From Verpa conica (lineage: Eukaryota; Ascomycota; Pezizomycetes; Pezizales; Morchellaceae), in contig JAUFSD010000011.1 in the NCBI GenBank assembly GCA_033030425.1, forward strand, positions 1,598,799 to 1,662,798: a DNA stretch of 64,000 bases, written 5' to 3'. Shown piece after piece: positions 23,151-34,881 of the stretch. Below the pieces are notes generated by a model. It saw nothing but the letters and a program-made list of their open reading frames with translations. It ran no database searches and had not been told where the DNA came from. Position 1 is the stretch's first letter. Every line of letters begins with the position of its first letter. The translations under genes were made by a program, and so were the position numbers.

Positions 23151-25341
23151 ATGGGAGGAGAATACGTTCCCTACTTTGATGGAATGAGTCTCGGTATTTA
23201 CTTCTTTCTATTCATACCAGTCTATTTCTATATCTAACCAGTTTCTCCTACCAGGCCAAGGGTGAGTAAAAGAATATATTCCCAACCATTTACACAGTAC
23301 TGGTGTTGAAGTCCTGTTTGTAGATTCAACACCTTTGTCCAAAAAACCCGCGTTTTAGATGCAGTCAACATAATCAAGGGCACCCCTTCCAACCAAGGAC
23401 AGAAGAAGGAATATAGATCTGTTTTAATTGAGGACTACTTGTCAGTTAATTCATTCATAATTATAGTATATACAAAACTAATAGGTAATAGTAAACTTGT
23501 CGATTCCAAAAACATATCTGCAGGCGCTGCCGTTAGCGGTTGGGGACAGAGTGGTCAATTTGATACCGAGTACTTGGACAGGACTGAGGTGTGTATTCTT
23601 TGCGCGAAGGTTTTGGAGATCATTCATATTGTTAACGTGTTATAGTTTGAAACGAGCGATGTCACCTATGAGGTGAGGGTCGACGTAACGAAACAGATCA
23701 ATACAGGAAATCGTTACACTTTCAACTGGCAAAACCCATCAGATCCAAACAAGACATATGGCGATAGATATATAGCAGGTAGGTCTTAGCAATTCTACTT
23801 CAACTGCTAAATCACGGCTTATTTTTAGATTTTATTGAGGGGGGGAGCTTTTATGCTCGGATCTCCATCACTACCACCAAGAAGTCTCATGTCCAGGAGA
23901 TCAAAGCTGCGTATGTTATGGCAACAAAATCTCTCATAGCTGGGCAGCCAATAACAAGTATTGTCTCACAGAGCAAAGGTAGCGTTTACCATGTACGGTG
24001 TCACTGGAGAAATTACCACCGAGGTTAAGAACGCTTTGGAGACGATTAAAACACATGCGGAGACTCGCATCATTATGCGGCAAACCGGTGGGAGTAAACA
24101 TGATGGTGGAAGTGACCTAATTGCAATAAAGCAAAGAGCAGATGACTTCTACGACTCGACAGCTGACCATACATTCCGCACTTTGTAAGCTGCTCTAACT
24201 AAGACTAGTCACAATGTTGACACCGGTCTATATATGTGACAGAAAATACTAATAGCAGTTATAGTGCTGTTCTTGGACGGTATGATGACCTCCCCGACTT
24301 TCGGGATACATTTGCACCCTTTGACTATAGATATGCAAGCGAGAAGGTAAGTCAATTAATGAGACTTGCAAGACCCACACTATAAGTATTAAATGAAATT
24401 CTGTGCAATAGTGTTGGGAGATTTTTGATGACTTCTCCAAGTATCAGTTCTTCGACTTCTTTCTTCAGAAAAGTAAGCTTCTTATATCGGCCTTGCCTAC
24501 CGCTGAAGCTCAATACTAAATATATAAACATATAGTTCCAGACGACAAGTTCGTTGGTGGCATTGCGGTCAAGAGGGACTTCCAGAACGGCCGTGTAGAG
24601 GAGCTAAAGAAGATAGTGGATATGGTTATTATCACTCAAAATTCCTCCCTTACTGAAACATTATCTGATTAGCCCTAGGTCAATAATATCAGTGAAGACC
24701 CTAGCACGATAGGACAACCAAGCTCGCACATACCTGCGGCGCAGTTCCGTGTAAATGTTCTGGTATGCTCTATAATTTTCCGCCTGGGTATCCACCATCT
24801 GGGAGCAGGGTCTTGCTAATATTAGTATATTAAATAAAGGAGACGATTAAAACTGTCACTTTTATCGCTCAAAGTGTACCACTCAAGAGTGGTGACATTG
24901 ACCAATGGACTGATATAGCATTAACCGAGTCGAAAGGCGAAAACCTTTTTACATGCAAAGCTTACGACTTTGGGGATATATTTGGGACATCTGTTGTCTC
25001 TTTTGGCTCATCAATCAATAGCCACAATGGTGAATCGTACGCTTGTCTTATCGACCAACGCGTGGGCAATGTGGAAGGGTACAAGGAGGATAGTCACTTT
25101 TGGGCCCTCCCTGAGAGGGTTAACAAAGTCGGAGAACATCGTGTTACAGTTTATCGGTTAAAGCGTGCGCCCCATATAAGGCTAGAGATAGCAGCCGAGG
25201 GAGCCTCTGATCCTAGGTAATCCTATCTGAGAACTAATGAAAAGAATATCAGCTGACACTCCTCTCTTTAGGTACGGGAAGCAGCCCCATAGATCTATCC
25301 CAGGGGCTGAAGAGTTGTTCAGTTTCTATGTGAGCGTTTAA
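23151..25341 (+). CDS. MACPF-like protein, 13 exons
   Basis: Proposed exons: 23151-23193, 23255-23261, 23324-23440, 23492-23588, 23646-23778, 23829-23910, 23972-24184, 24256-24346, 24412-24472, 24536-24624, 24679-24762, 24840-25216, 25272-25341. The lengths sum to 1464, a multiple of three (487 aa), with no internal stop. Across the exon 5-6 junction (residues 126-138) the protein reads Y-G-D-R-Y-x6-G-G, matching the MACPF signature YG[TS]H[FY]x6GG except for D and R at the third and fourth positions. MACPF domains insert beta-hairpins into membranes to form pores. The C-terminal third (from exon 12) looks like a separate beta-rich domain. Twelve introns of 49-77 bp is high; exon 2 has only 7 bases. 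The donor of intron 10 (GTTATT) and the intron 3 borders are the weakest calls. Pairing with the aegerolysin at 21074 is inferred from proximity and known fungal precedents. Confidence 0.7.
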
Positions 25342-26486
25342 GGATAGGTTCTGCTTTTACTCCGTTGGTAGTTATAACCTCAAGACCACACACCTCAGGG
25401 TAGGTGGTGTTCTTTGATCGCAGAAACAGCGAGTAAATACCGCTATTTTTAGTGCTATTCATAGTTTTATAGTGTGGACTAGCTATGAGGTGGTCTTTAT
25501 ACGCAGCTGCTTTTTGTATGTAGTAACAATTAAAAGAGAGAATATAGTGAAGTCGTCTTTACATAATGCCTAACCTGCTCAGTGGAGCCATATCCCGCTG
25601 TGGGAGCATTGTATGTCATGGGGAGTAGTCCGTAGAATTTGTGTGTAGCGTAATCCACCCATTATAGATCTACAGCAAAGAGAAGGCAGGGACATATGGT
25701 ACAGGTGGCTTCGAGACATAGGATTGTTAGTATATGCACAAAGGTAGTAGAATAATGCTGTTTTTATCAATGACAGTTGCGGAAACAAGGCAAGGGGCTA
25801 TAATTCCTCTTCATCTTGTAGAATCATAAGGCATACTTAGATACAGGACTACTAGCTTTACCACTCACAACATGCCATTGTAAGCTACGTCCGTAGTTAT
25901 TAGGAAGACTGGAGATGGGATATTTAATACGTTAGTATGCCTTTACAGTTAGAAGCGATCTGTCTATTCTAAGGAATTGTCACATAATATTTGCTAACCT
26001 CTGGGCAGCCTTTCTACATTTCCTGGTGGAAAGTCTTGTTCTCAGTACAAGAACTCCAGCACAGTGTAGGACCACTGGTGTACCTACTCTAACCGGGTTG
26101 AATTATGTGCCGAGTCGCTCATCCGCAAGGACCGGAGGAGCATATTTGAACGATGTGAAATAGGAGCTACTGATTCTACTTTATCGATTGATTGATGAGG
26201 TGTAGTATAGGGGGATGGGAACAATCCCTAACCCTTGAAAGGTATATAACAGCCCTTCTGTCACGTGACATATTGACCTAGCAGTTCTGAGAACCAATCA
26301 TTAGTTTTTTGGTAAATAGTTGAACAGAATCATCTTTATATGGTACAGCAGGTGAAGCGATTTCCTATATCTTTTTGCGTATGGTTCATCTAGTATACCC
26401 CGCCCTTCATTGTGCTGCATCGATACGGGATCTTACCACGACCTCTCAACACCCCTCGGTCAACAATATCTTCAGCCAGGAGAACA
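25342..26486. other. Spacer and F-box gene promoter
   Basis: No gene. Near the right end are a telomere-like CCCTAACCCTT (26226-26236), a TATA box TATATAA (26243-26249) and a CACGTG E-box (26262-26267), 220-260 bp before the ATG at 26487. They are plausible promoter elements of the F-box gene. Confidence 0.5.
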
Positions 26487-28424
26487 ATGCACGAATACAA
26501 TGACTGTCGGTACAACGGCTTCTCACTTCAGGATAGTATTCCTAGCAGCCGCTCTAGCATTAAGCATAACCGAGAGCTCAGCCCTAACCCTGCGAGACCC
26601 CGCTCCTTTACCCCCGCCAATTGCGCTCGGGAGCCAATCGACTTTTGTCGCGCTACCGAAATTTCATTTCGCCCATGGTTTCTACCGCCTCTATTCTATG
26701 AGTATCACTATTCATCCCGCGGGGACAAGCCGTATTCTTTCTACTTTGAACCTCTATCTGCTTCCCGCCTAGAGAAGCAGCGCGGCTTGGTGTCGTTCTG
26801 CGGCATTGACGACAATGAACCACGCTTCCCTATTTCGCTACTCCCAATGTTTGGACTCCCAGAGGTTTGTGTAGATCGAATCCTGTCGTATCTCAGCGAT
26901 TCAGATCTGGCAGCTCTCGCTCTCGTGGACAAAGACTGTCGGCAGCTCGCAAGGGCTCGTCAGTTCCGCAGTGTGTTGATCAACTACAGTGGTGCTAGCA
27001 TGGGCCTTTTAAAAACGCTGGTTAGCGAAGGTCGCGGTCAAGCTAGGGAATATACCACAGGACCAAAATGGACTCTTGGGGCGTGTATCCGGCGAATCAG
27101 TATTACAATCGGCTCAGACACCAAGCGCACTAGGCATAAACCACCATCCTGGGTAGACTCTAGAATGCGGGATCATGAGGCGGTCGAATATCACCAAAGC
27201 CATATGAATTTGCTTGAGATTGCACTCCAAGTTGCGCTTCCGAACCTGCAGTTCTTGGACTGGTCTGATAGAATACCGATAACCCCGGTCCTCACACGCG
27301 CGATTATGAACTCTTCAATAACGAGGCTGGAGCTACACGGTGTTACACTAAGTGACGATTTTGACATTAGAGGACACGAAAGAGAACGCAGATTTCTCAA
27401 TCCAAGATGGAGGCTACGGAGATTGGTCTTAAGTCTTAATTTGTTTTTCTGCAAGGCTCAGAGTACTGCCGTTTTCACCAGAAGCATTCTCACACTTGCT
27501 GCGCCAACGTTGGAGGAGTTGGTATGGGAGGGGTGCAGTATCGGTGGTGGCGGGGAGTTGTATGGTTCATGGCCGGAACTGATCCCATTTAAAATGCTTA
27601 AAAAGCTACATATGAGAAGGGTAATGATGACGGACGACACAATCCTTTCTAGCCTCATCTCGGATCGTGATGAGGAAGTAGTGCTGAAGCACATGTGGCT
27701 GGATGGCCCAGAAATGAGACTTGGACAGTTTTTCGCTAGAAGAGGGCATATCCCATCCTTGAAACATGTCACGTGGACAGATTTCGCCTCATACCAGGAT
27801 AACGATCTCTGCGTCTCTTTCTTCTCTGCTAATCGCCAGTTGGAGACCTTTCGATTAGAGGATTCATCACCCAAGCTCTTAGACCAACGTCTTATACCTC
27901 TCTTTGCATATACCTTCCACAGTCTCACATCTCTAGCCCTTGTGTGGGAGACTGTAGAGCTCGACCCAGTATCTGTTGGGCTTATCGGTAACATTATTAC
28001 TCTGAAGCGCCTTTGGTTGAGTGCGGGGGCACAATGGGGCGCAGAATTTGACTGGCTCGTTGACCATGACTGCCTTAAGAAGAAACTGAGTCCTCTTTTA
28101 CAGCTAGAGTGGTTTGCACTCACAAGGGACCACTATGAAAATGGTAACGAACATGTTCAGTACACAAGGAAGCCAAAGTCTCAGGACTGGGAAGACGACC
28201 ACTGTAGCCTAATGGTGAGATACGCGGTGGACTTTGCCCAATCACATGTCAAGCTTGAATGGATACATTTTGGGCAGGTCGCAATGTCGGTCACCAGGGT
28301 AGCAAACGGTGTAGGAGAAGCTGTTGAGGTGGTGCCGTTGACTAGAGGTCGGGGAGATTGTGAGGAACTATTGGCGTATATGTGGGGGAAAGACTGCATC
28401 GATTGGGCTTATCTCCAACACTAG
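26487..28424 (+). CDS. F-box protein with LRR-like C-terminus
   Basis: A single exon of about 645 aa from the ATG at 26487 (the frame is open further upstream without ATG; a later start at Met in MFGLPEVC is possible). Residues about 121-165 form an F-box: LPEVCVDRILSYLSDSDLAALALVDKDCRQLARARQF has the usual LP..V...IL.YL...DL..L.LV...C.....R. F-box proteins recruit targets to SCF (Skp1-Cullin1) ubiquitin ligases. The rest shows irregular leucine-rich spacing (NLQFLDW, SITRLELHGV, TLEELVWEGC, LKHVTW, SLTSLALVW) as expected for a degenerate LRR substrate arm. The 120-residue leader before the F-box is Ser/Arg/Pro-rich and may be partly untranslated. The substrate is unknown. Confidence 0.8.
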   Translation: MHEYNDCRYNGFSLQDSIPSSRSSIKHNRELSPNPARPRSFTPANCAREPIDFCRATEISFRPWFLPPLFYEYHYSSRGDKPYSFYFEPLSASRLEKQRGLVSFCGIDDNEPRFPISLLPMFGLPEVCVDRILSYLSDSDLAALALVDKDCRQLARARQFRSVLINYSGASMGLLKTLVSEGRGQAREYTTGPKWTLGACIRRISITIGSDTKRTRHKPPSWVDSRMRDHEAVEYHQSHMNLLEIALQVALPNLQFLDWSDRIPITPVLTRAIMNSSITRLELHGVTLSDDFDIRGHERERRFLNPRWRLRRLVLSLNLFFCKAQSTAVFTRSILTLAAPTLEELVWEGCSIGGGGELYGSWPELIPFKMLKKLHMRRVMMTDDTILSSLISDRDEEVVLKHMWLDGPEMRLGQFFARRGHIPSLKHVTWTDFASYQDNDLCVSFFSANRQLETFRLEDSSPKLLDQRLIPLFAYTFHSLTSLALVWETVELDPVSVGLIGNIITLKRLWLSAGAQWGAEFDWLVDHDCLKKKLSPLLQLEWFALTRDHYENGNEHVQYTRKPKSQDWEDDHCSLMVRYAVDFAQSHVKLEWIHFGQVAMSVTRVANGVGEAVEVVPLTRGRGDCEELLAYMWGKDCIDWAYLQH

Positions 28425-30790
28425 GGGAATATTATAGCGGACCTCACGTAGCTCTCTGTTCACAGTGCCGATCGCGATCATCTTCCCCATCATTCAAGTA
28501 GTGATTTGGTGCTACAAAGGCCACTGCTCCAAGCAGTGTATACGTTAAGTAAGAAAAAGTAGCTTATTCTTCATTCTTGCAATCAGCAACATGTATGGAT
28601 AGACACAGTACGTGCAAAAATAGGGGAAGAGGCCGTAGGGGCCAGAATAAACCTTGTGAAGGGCTACCGAAGCAGCAATATGGATGTCAATCGCGCGTTT
28701 AACTATAAGAGTAGATTTTATCCATAGTCCCTTTTTCTATAAATGCTATGATTTAGGTAGTATTTTGGATTTTACTAAAGAGGGAAGTAAAACGCCAACC
28801 GCCCTGAAGAGGTGAAGTCAAAAGCCATCGGTTAAATAATACCAAGTAAGCTTAATTGCACAACGCCCTCGACAGAAGCGGTTACCTCTGGAGCACGAGC
28901 CACACAAGGATCTTACAGATAGAGAGAATCTGTGTGGGCTTCAGTATGATTTACAGCTGCAAGGGGCCAGGTGTTACGCTGCAGGTCCCGTGTAATATGT
29001 CTCATTTCTGAAAAGCCCCATGTGGATGAAGCATAGTTAAAGTACAAGTGGTATGAACTATCGGCTGTTTAAAACCCTAGAACCGAGGGAGGCCTTCTCT
29101 ATCTATGGACGCTCAATAAACATGTTCAATGCTCCAAGCAATAGTCATCTACAAGATTTGATAAAACAGAAGTTATGTGCGCTGGTGTCGCTTACCACTA
29201 GTAGCTACAGTATTCTTCTTATGAGGCGCAAGCGTGGGTGCTTTGTCAGTGTGGGGCATTTAAGCCCCCGATGATAATCATTCATCTTCTTTCCTAAATA
29301 AAAATGAGTTTCCTAGTGATAGACAGTGCTTCACTGAGTATTCGTGACCCAGAAGCCTTACAATTCTGTTCAACTTGTGAAGCAGTCTTGACTAGTTTCA
29401 AGCCGGCCCCCGCGAGCCAACCGGGCGTCCCAGCCGCTAAATGATCCTTGTCCAGACAGGTACAAACCCTCCCCTAGTTACTCCCACTAGGCACTCTCTT
29501 GAGGATTCTAACCACTAGACCTAGTTATTGAAGACCTCCCCTCGCTGTTGTTTGTCCATAGATGCCCCCCAAATCCTTAGTAAAGCACACATATTGTATT
29601 TTGTATAAAAAAGTCTAAGCCTTAAGTGAAGATGTTTCTTCTCGGAATCTGACAATCAGTATAATGGCTCTAGGATCTCACCTTAAACATCTCGCAACGA
29701 AACAGATGTTGCACACGGGGCTCACACAAACACCGGCAGCGAATGCTTATTAGTTATTCTAGAGGTATCCCATGTTCTGTAACCGGTTCGTACCCCTGGT
29801 GATGCGAATCTGTAGGCCATTGTAAATCCACTTTAAAATATAGAGAAAATTTGAAAATATCAAAAAGACCTATAAAATTTAGTTATGGGCTCTATTTAAA
29901 ACACATGTGGGTTATTTATGAGTTATGGTTAAGGGACTAGACTGTATTTGCCTTCCTAGATATTCAGCATGTGTATGTAGTCACAGGGCACTAAAGGACT
30001 ATTTTTGTGTAGTTTTTGTAGTTTTTTTAATGCAGCAACATCAGGAGCTAGGGAGGATGTTTGGGCTTCTAGGAGTATTGTATTTTGGGCTTAAGTACCT
30101 GTGTGTGAAAATTTGTTGCTCTAATCTGAATTATCATAGGTTTATTTGAACCTTTGTTGGAGAGTTTGCTAACAGACTAAGCACTATATTACTTGATATT
30201 GGGGCTTTTATTAAGGGAACTGAAAGCTGGGGAAGATAGAACACTGAATGAAATTATAATAAGCCCTTACGGGGTATAATTGGATAATACTGAGTGTGGT
30301 AGTTATGTTGTAGATGAGTTTTATATGGTGGATTACTATTTCTACCCCAACTCCATGGGTCGATACTATAACTGAAGAAAATCGGAAAAAATCAGGGAGA
30401 GATCATAGAGTACCTATATGGACAAGTAATATACTAACATGGATGTAAGAGGGTCACAAGGGGTCTCTATTGAGTTTTTTTTTTTTCCCTCATGGTCTCT
30501 ATCAAGTGACAGTTTATTCCATTACTTTGATCTGTATTTCGCACCACTCATGGAGCGAAATTTCATTATTATAGACCATGGGATAGGGATACAGACTATA
30601 GCGGACTTGATAATAGCACCCGTAAACTCTGCCCTTATTGTAGAAATCACATATAATAAGTGTATAATGCTTGTGGGAAAGTAGGCGGTTGCTTAAATTC
30701 ATTTACAATTCTTCTAACTATTTTTTCGATCCGTTCATCAATGCTTGTAGTCCTATTCCTTCTCTACGCTGCTGGCAACCCCGCTTCGGT
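28425..30790. other. Long AT-rich spacer
   Basis: No gene, RNA gene or clear repeat seen in about 2.4 kb. Open frames here (29053, 29925, 30439) are short, biased by AT content and without domains. Confidence 0.4.
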
Positions 30791-32143
30791 TTATGTCGGT
30801 GTTGGATCAAAAGTCGTGACCACCGTATTGAGATATGTGTTGTAGTAATCCGACTCCATTCCTAGGAGCTCGACTAGGAATCCGCAATTTTTACACGGCT
30901 TCCTAAATACCCCCTTTTCATTGTATATCACCGTTCCTGTCTTGATACCAGCATCGTCCAAGGACACCATTTTATCCGGTTTCATCGCTAGCCCCTGGCA
31001 CTTCTTTCTATCCGTAACATCGCTACACGCCAACTCATCAGTCACTCCACAGTCAAACGGGGAGGCGAGATAAGGGAGCCAAACTTTATTAGGTTTATGA
31101 ATGGGAGTGTCTCCGCACAATTTCCATACTCAGACAATCCTCCCCGGCCCAGTATTTCTTCAAGATAAGTCTTCAACGATGAATCCACTTTCAACGCATC
31201 TGCGACCCCAGGCTGGTACTTCTTCTCCTCTGCACTATGAATACTGTCCTTCAGCACATCTAACCTTTTCAAAGCTTCTATGTCTGTCGTGAATGTCACC
31301 GTCATATTCTTTGACCCAGAAGCCGACACCACGAGTGTGTTGATCCACTGATCGTATAACTTCAGGAGTTTTTCATCTATCTTGGTCTTTTGACGTTTTG
31401 TGTTCTTAAGGTTTGCCTTTCCAAGGACTCTTATAGCCGCGATATCTTCGCTCAGTGCTCGGGTGGCTATTGGTGTGAGTACTGGAAAAGCGACTTTGAT
31501 TGTTCCCATGGCGGCTTCGAGCCGGTTGAAACGTTCAAGCCGTACTGCTTCTTTGTTCTCAGTTTTAAGATCGATTCTGGTGATAGTAGAACCGTAGTGG
31601 AAGCGGCTGGTGTTTTCATCGAACATAATGACGGTCATGGTAGATGAACATAGCTTCATGAAACGCCCGTACACATGAAAGGTGGGCCGATACCCGGTTT
31701 CTATCGATTGGGAAGAGGGTTTCTGTGTGTCTAACAAGTAGCCGAGCGCTGAGCCGAGATCAAGGATTATGGGAGAACCGATGGGGGATACGGTGATTAT
31801 GCCTTTGATGCTCTGGTCTGTGCTATAGAGATGGTTAGTGCAGCTAAAATAGGGGCCAAGACACAAACAGACTCGTTTATGAAGGCACCAGCAACCTTGC
31901 CAGCATCAGTAATAACCTGAGCATCGGTGCCATCGGGTAAGTATTCACCAGGGTTGTCACGGACACCCTTGAGAAATTCGAATAACTATAGCCAGATGTG
32001 TTGATCAGTAGATGAAGGGCTCACGAGGTAGAGGAATGAGAAAAGAGTGACTTTGGGTGCCGTACAGCCTTCTGGTCAAAGGTCGCACCGAATACATCGG
32101 TAAATTTTAGTTTGCCCTTGAAGAGATCGATGAACTGGGCCAT
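30791..32143 (-). CDS. Cytidine-deaminase-fold protein (fungal)
   Basis: Four exons, 32143-32066, 31985-31869, 31812-31085 and 31022-30791, joined by introns 31986-32065 (GTACGG...CTATAG), 31813-31868 (GTTTGT, branch CACTAACC) and 31023-31084 (GTTTGG, branch GACTGAT) give 384 aa in one frame. The start MAQFIDLFKG is preceded by no in-frame ATG nearby. Near the C-terminus are the two halves of a deaminase zinc site: NCAET (Cys297, Glu299) and KPCKNC (Cys351, Cys354), i.e. [HC]AE...PCxxC, about 54 residues apart. Superfamily members deaminate cytidine or adenosine in nucleotides, RNA or DNA; fungi carry several uncharacterised families of this kind. The N-terminal 290 residues are helical and unassigned. 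The substrate is unknown. The CAE motif ends just before intron 3, so single-exon predictions would lose half of the active site. Confidence 0.7.
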
Positions 32144-33384
32144 CGTGTTGGATAAAAATTTACAAGTATGTTCCGCTTATGTGTCGTAACTGTGGTTCAA
32201 GGCTGCGTTGGAGAGCTTTTATTATTCTCTCTGGTGGTTGCTAGTGCACGAAATATCACTCATTGCAGTAATGGCACCGCCATTTGAAAACTGTAGGAAT
32301 TACCAGTTAATGTTCGTAGCTACTCATAATTGACTGACGTTTCCGGAGCGGCCTGCTATTGCATACCATATAAATCTTAGCATTGGTGCACCTTTGTATA
32401 GTATGCAATAGCAGGCCATTGCGGAAACGTCAGTCAATTATGAGTATAATTCGACGCAGTCGTGCATCCTTTCAGCTACGGTTAAAATCAATCAGTGCCA
32501 CTGAAATAAAGGGCAATAAAGTAGGTGATCCAGCTTGTCTCACATCCCATAGCTGAAGAATGCTCAAGTCAGTCTTCTCTCACACAAGGCACAAGGCCAC
32601 TGTAAGTTTCTTTTTCCCATGGCCTAGGCTCATGGGCGATTTTTGAGGACGGACCAGACCTGCATACCACACTGACTACTGATAAAACGCTGAAGTTTTT
32701 GGAATGGACTGGGTCCGCATGTAGGTGCAGGTAGGTATTAATCCAGTAGATACCGTCAGAACAGAAAATTTCGGGTATTGGTGGGACCATAGATGTGTTA
32801 TCTTGTCATCGTAGCCAATGTCAGTTCTTGTGATCAACCATACACTTGTTCACCGGCGATGACGAACAGCCAAACTGTCTCACTCAACAGCTACACTTAT
32901 TGGTTTAAACCCCTGTTCGCCATAGGTCACTATTGGATGCACAGTCTCTGGTATATTGTTTTATAAAACCAAGAGTAAGCGAGGTCCTCAATATGTAGCC
33001 ACTTTCATCTGTCAGAAACTTTGCCCTGAATCTGAAAGAGCAATAAACATTTCAGGCTTCGAATTAGTATAACTCTACAATATCTATACTTGGGACAGTA
33101 CCTGGTTGGTGAAACCCCCATCAAATCGGGGTTATGAAGGTCACCAAATATGTCCTGGGGCGTAGCAACCAGTTCCAATTCATTGATATGCCCGCGGGAG
33201 CGGTTAAGATGCCGATGTGGACACACCTGTACCCCATTTTTCTCGAGGGGTTCGTTCCCCGCACTTATTCCGTTGTGCAGCGTCTATTAGATACAACCTT
33301 CATATGCCCTCAGTAGCTCTCTCCCAACCATTACTACGCAAACCCGAACCCTGATACTCTCCCAGCACCCTCCCTACAACCACC
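32144..33384. other. Spacer with a hairpin MITE
   Basis: No supported gene. It contains the hairpin element 32321-32446. Open frames at 32569, 33005 and 33134 lack domains. Confidence 0.4.
32321..32446. mobile_element. Hairpin MITE, family shared with 47924
   Basis: A 126-bp element made almost entirely of a 50-bp imperfect inverted repeat. The left arm holds TACTCATAATTGACTGACG, then TTTCCGGAGCGGCCTGCTAT and TGCATACCATA; the right arm is its near-complement ending CAATTATGAGTA. TA at both edges indicates a Tc1/mariner-type target. A second copy is at 47924-48050. Confidence 0.85.
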
Positions 33385-33812
33385 ATGTCCACCTCTGGCG
33401 CAGATTCCGTACCTTCTCCTAACCCCTTCTCTTTGCTCGCCCTCCGCTGACTACGGTATAGGACCCCCAAAAAATCGACTTTGTCGATCTCTCAAAGTAC
33501 AGGATCCCTACGCCACCAGGGTGGTCTAACAACCGAGCCGATCTGGACATCCCCGGATACTTTGCGCCCGGGTGCCTGATGTCCCGCGCACTCGAAGCAC
33601 TCGGTTATACAAACGTGCTGCCGATCATTACAGACGGGCAGGACAACTATTTCGTACAGGCGCAGATAGGAACGGGGAAGACGATCTTCACGTGGAATGC
33701 CATTTCGGGTAGAGTCATGACGATTACGGAGGATTGGGAGTTGAAGGATATTATGGATATGGTCGGGAGAAGTCCTCTGAATATTAGGATGACGCTGTCA
33801 ACGACAACGTGA
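33385..33812 (+). CDS. Unrecognised 124-aa protein
   Basis: Two exons, 33385-33408 (MSTSGADS) and 33462-33812, with a 53-bp intron (donor GTACCT, branch GCTGACT, acceptor GGTATAG) in phase 0. The ATG sits in a CACC context (CACCATGTCC). The protein reads P.GWSNNRADLDIPGYFAPG, then alternating hydrophobic stretches (FVQAQIG..KTIFTWNAISG, VMTITEDWELKDIMDMV) suggesting a small alpha/beta or beta-rich fold. No signal peptide, membrane segment or known family. The intron joining two good-looking coding parts makes a real gene likely. Confidence 0.6.
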
Positions 33813-34881
33813 GGATGAGGTGGTGGGTACAGATAGGGGAAAAACAGCTGGCATTCGTCTTATTCTCTACTACAAGTACTTTAGGTGACCTTCTTAGCAC
33901 CTTCTATTGTTAATTATGTCAATGTGCTTAGCTTTATTGGTCTTACCGGGATAAATGAGTTATCGTCAATTTACATTTCGGCGCATCATCCATACCAAAT
34001 ATAATCTAAGCAAGGACCCCACCGTATAATTAGCCCTCTACAGCACCGTAAAGAGATGTATATCCACTCCGCAAAACTCAATACCTAGTTAGGTAGCTGA
34101 GGAATTTTCTCAGTGAGGACCTTAGGCGGAGTGGTGGTTACACCACCACCTTTTTTAATTGGCGAGGCGTGACGCCACTTCGCTTCAGCCCTTCACCTTG
34201 GACCTGATTCCGGGCCCGACTCCCTGTGCTACAGTCCGGCGAAAACGTGAATTCAAGAATTCGAGCTTTTATTGGTCTTTCAGGTCCTGCTCATGAATCC
34301 CTGTTTCCTCCAGAGACTGCCGGCCCCGCATGCGCTCAAAGCGACTGTTCCGAGGAGTTGGTGGCATAAATTAAGCTTAACCTGTGCCACCTATTGACGT
34401 AGCTCGATTTAGTGAAGGGCAGTGTGAGATGTGAGGTGTGAGATATCATTAATCGGGTAAGTTGATAGATGGTGCTCGATATTGTTTTCTGCATTCTTGT
34501 GGTTGCAGGGGCAGAAAACTGGGGAAAGTGTTGTTGGTCCACCTTGCTTCGTCCATTCCGTCTGCGGCGAACGTTTTTTCTCTCTCACTGAGGTTTTCTG
34601 GTAACGCTATCTCATATGGTAGGATTGTGGTTCTCTCTGGGGGGCGGGCAAACATTGAACTCGTTCAAGTTACTCATCGGCCCATTGGGCTTAAATATCA
34701 AGGGTTAGGGTTGGTATTTTGTAATGCCTCCATCGGCGTAATTCCACTCCAGCTAACATTTGCAAGAAGCTTAGGAGCTCCTACCTTCGAATTCCTTATC
34801 CATAGGACTCACTCAAGGTAGGCACTGTCCTTCCTCTCTCTAACGGTCCGCTAACTCTCACCCCCATAACCGCTACCCATC
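33813..34881. other. Spacer upstream of giant gene A
   Basis: No supported gene. A small perfect hairpin (GTGGTGG-TTACA-CCACCAC, about 34134-34152) is followed by a TGGCG...CGCCA hairpin near 34161-34178. A telomere-like AGGGTTAGGGTT lies at 34701-34712, about 170 bp before the ATG of gene A. The 119-codon frame at 34462-34821 has no domain and is probably 5' leader. Confidence 0.45.

Noticed and set aside
29395..29530. tRNA-like region in the 28-30 kb spacer
   Set aside because: Some B-box-like words but no foldable cloverleaf on either strand.
34462..34821. 119-codon frame upstream of gene A
   Set aside because: No domain; includes the telobox and leader of gene A.
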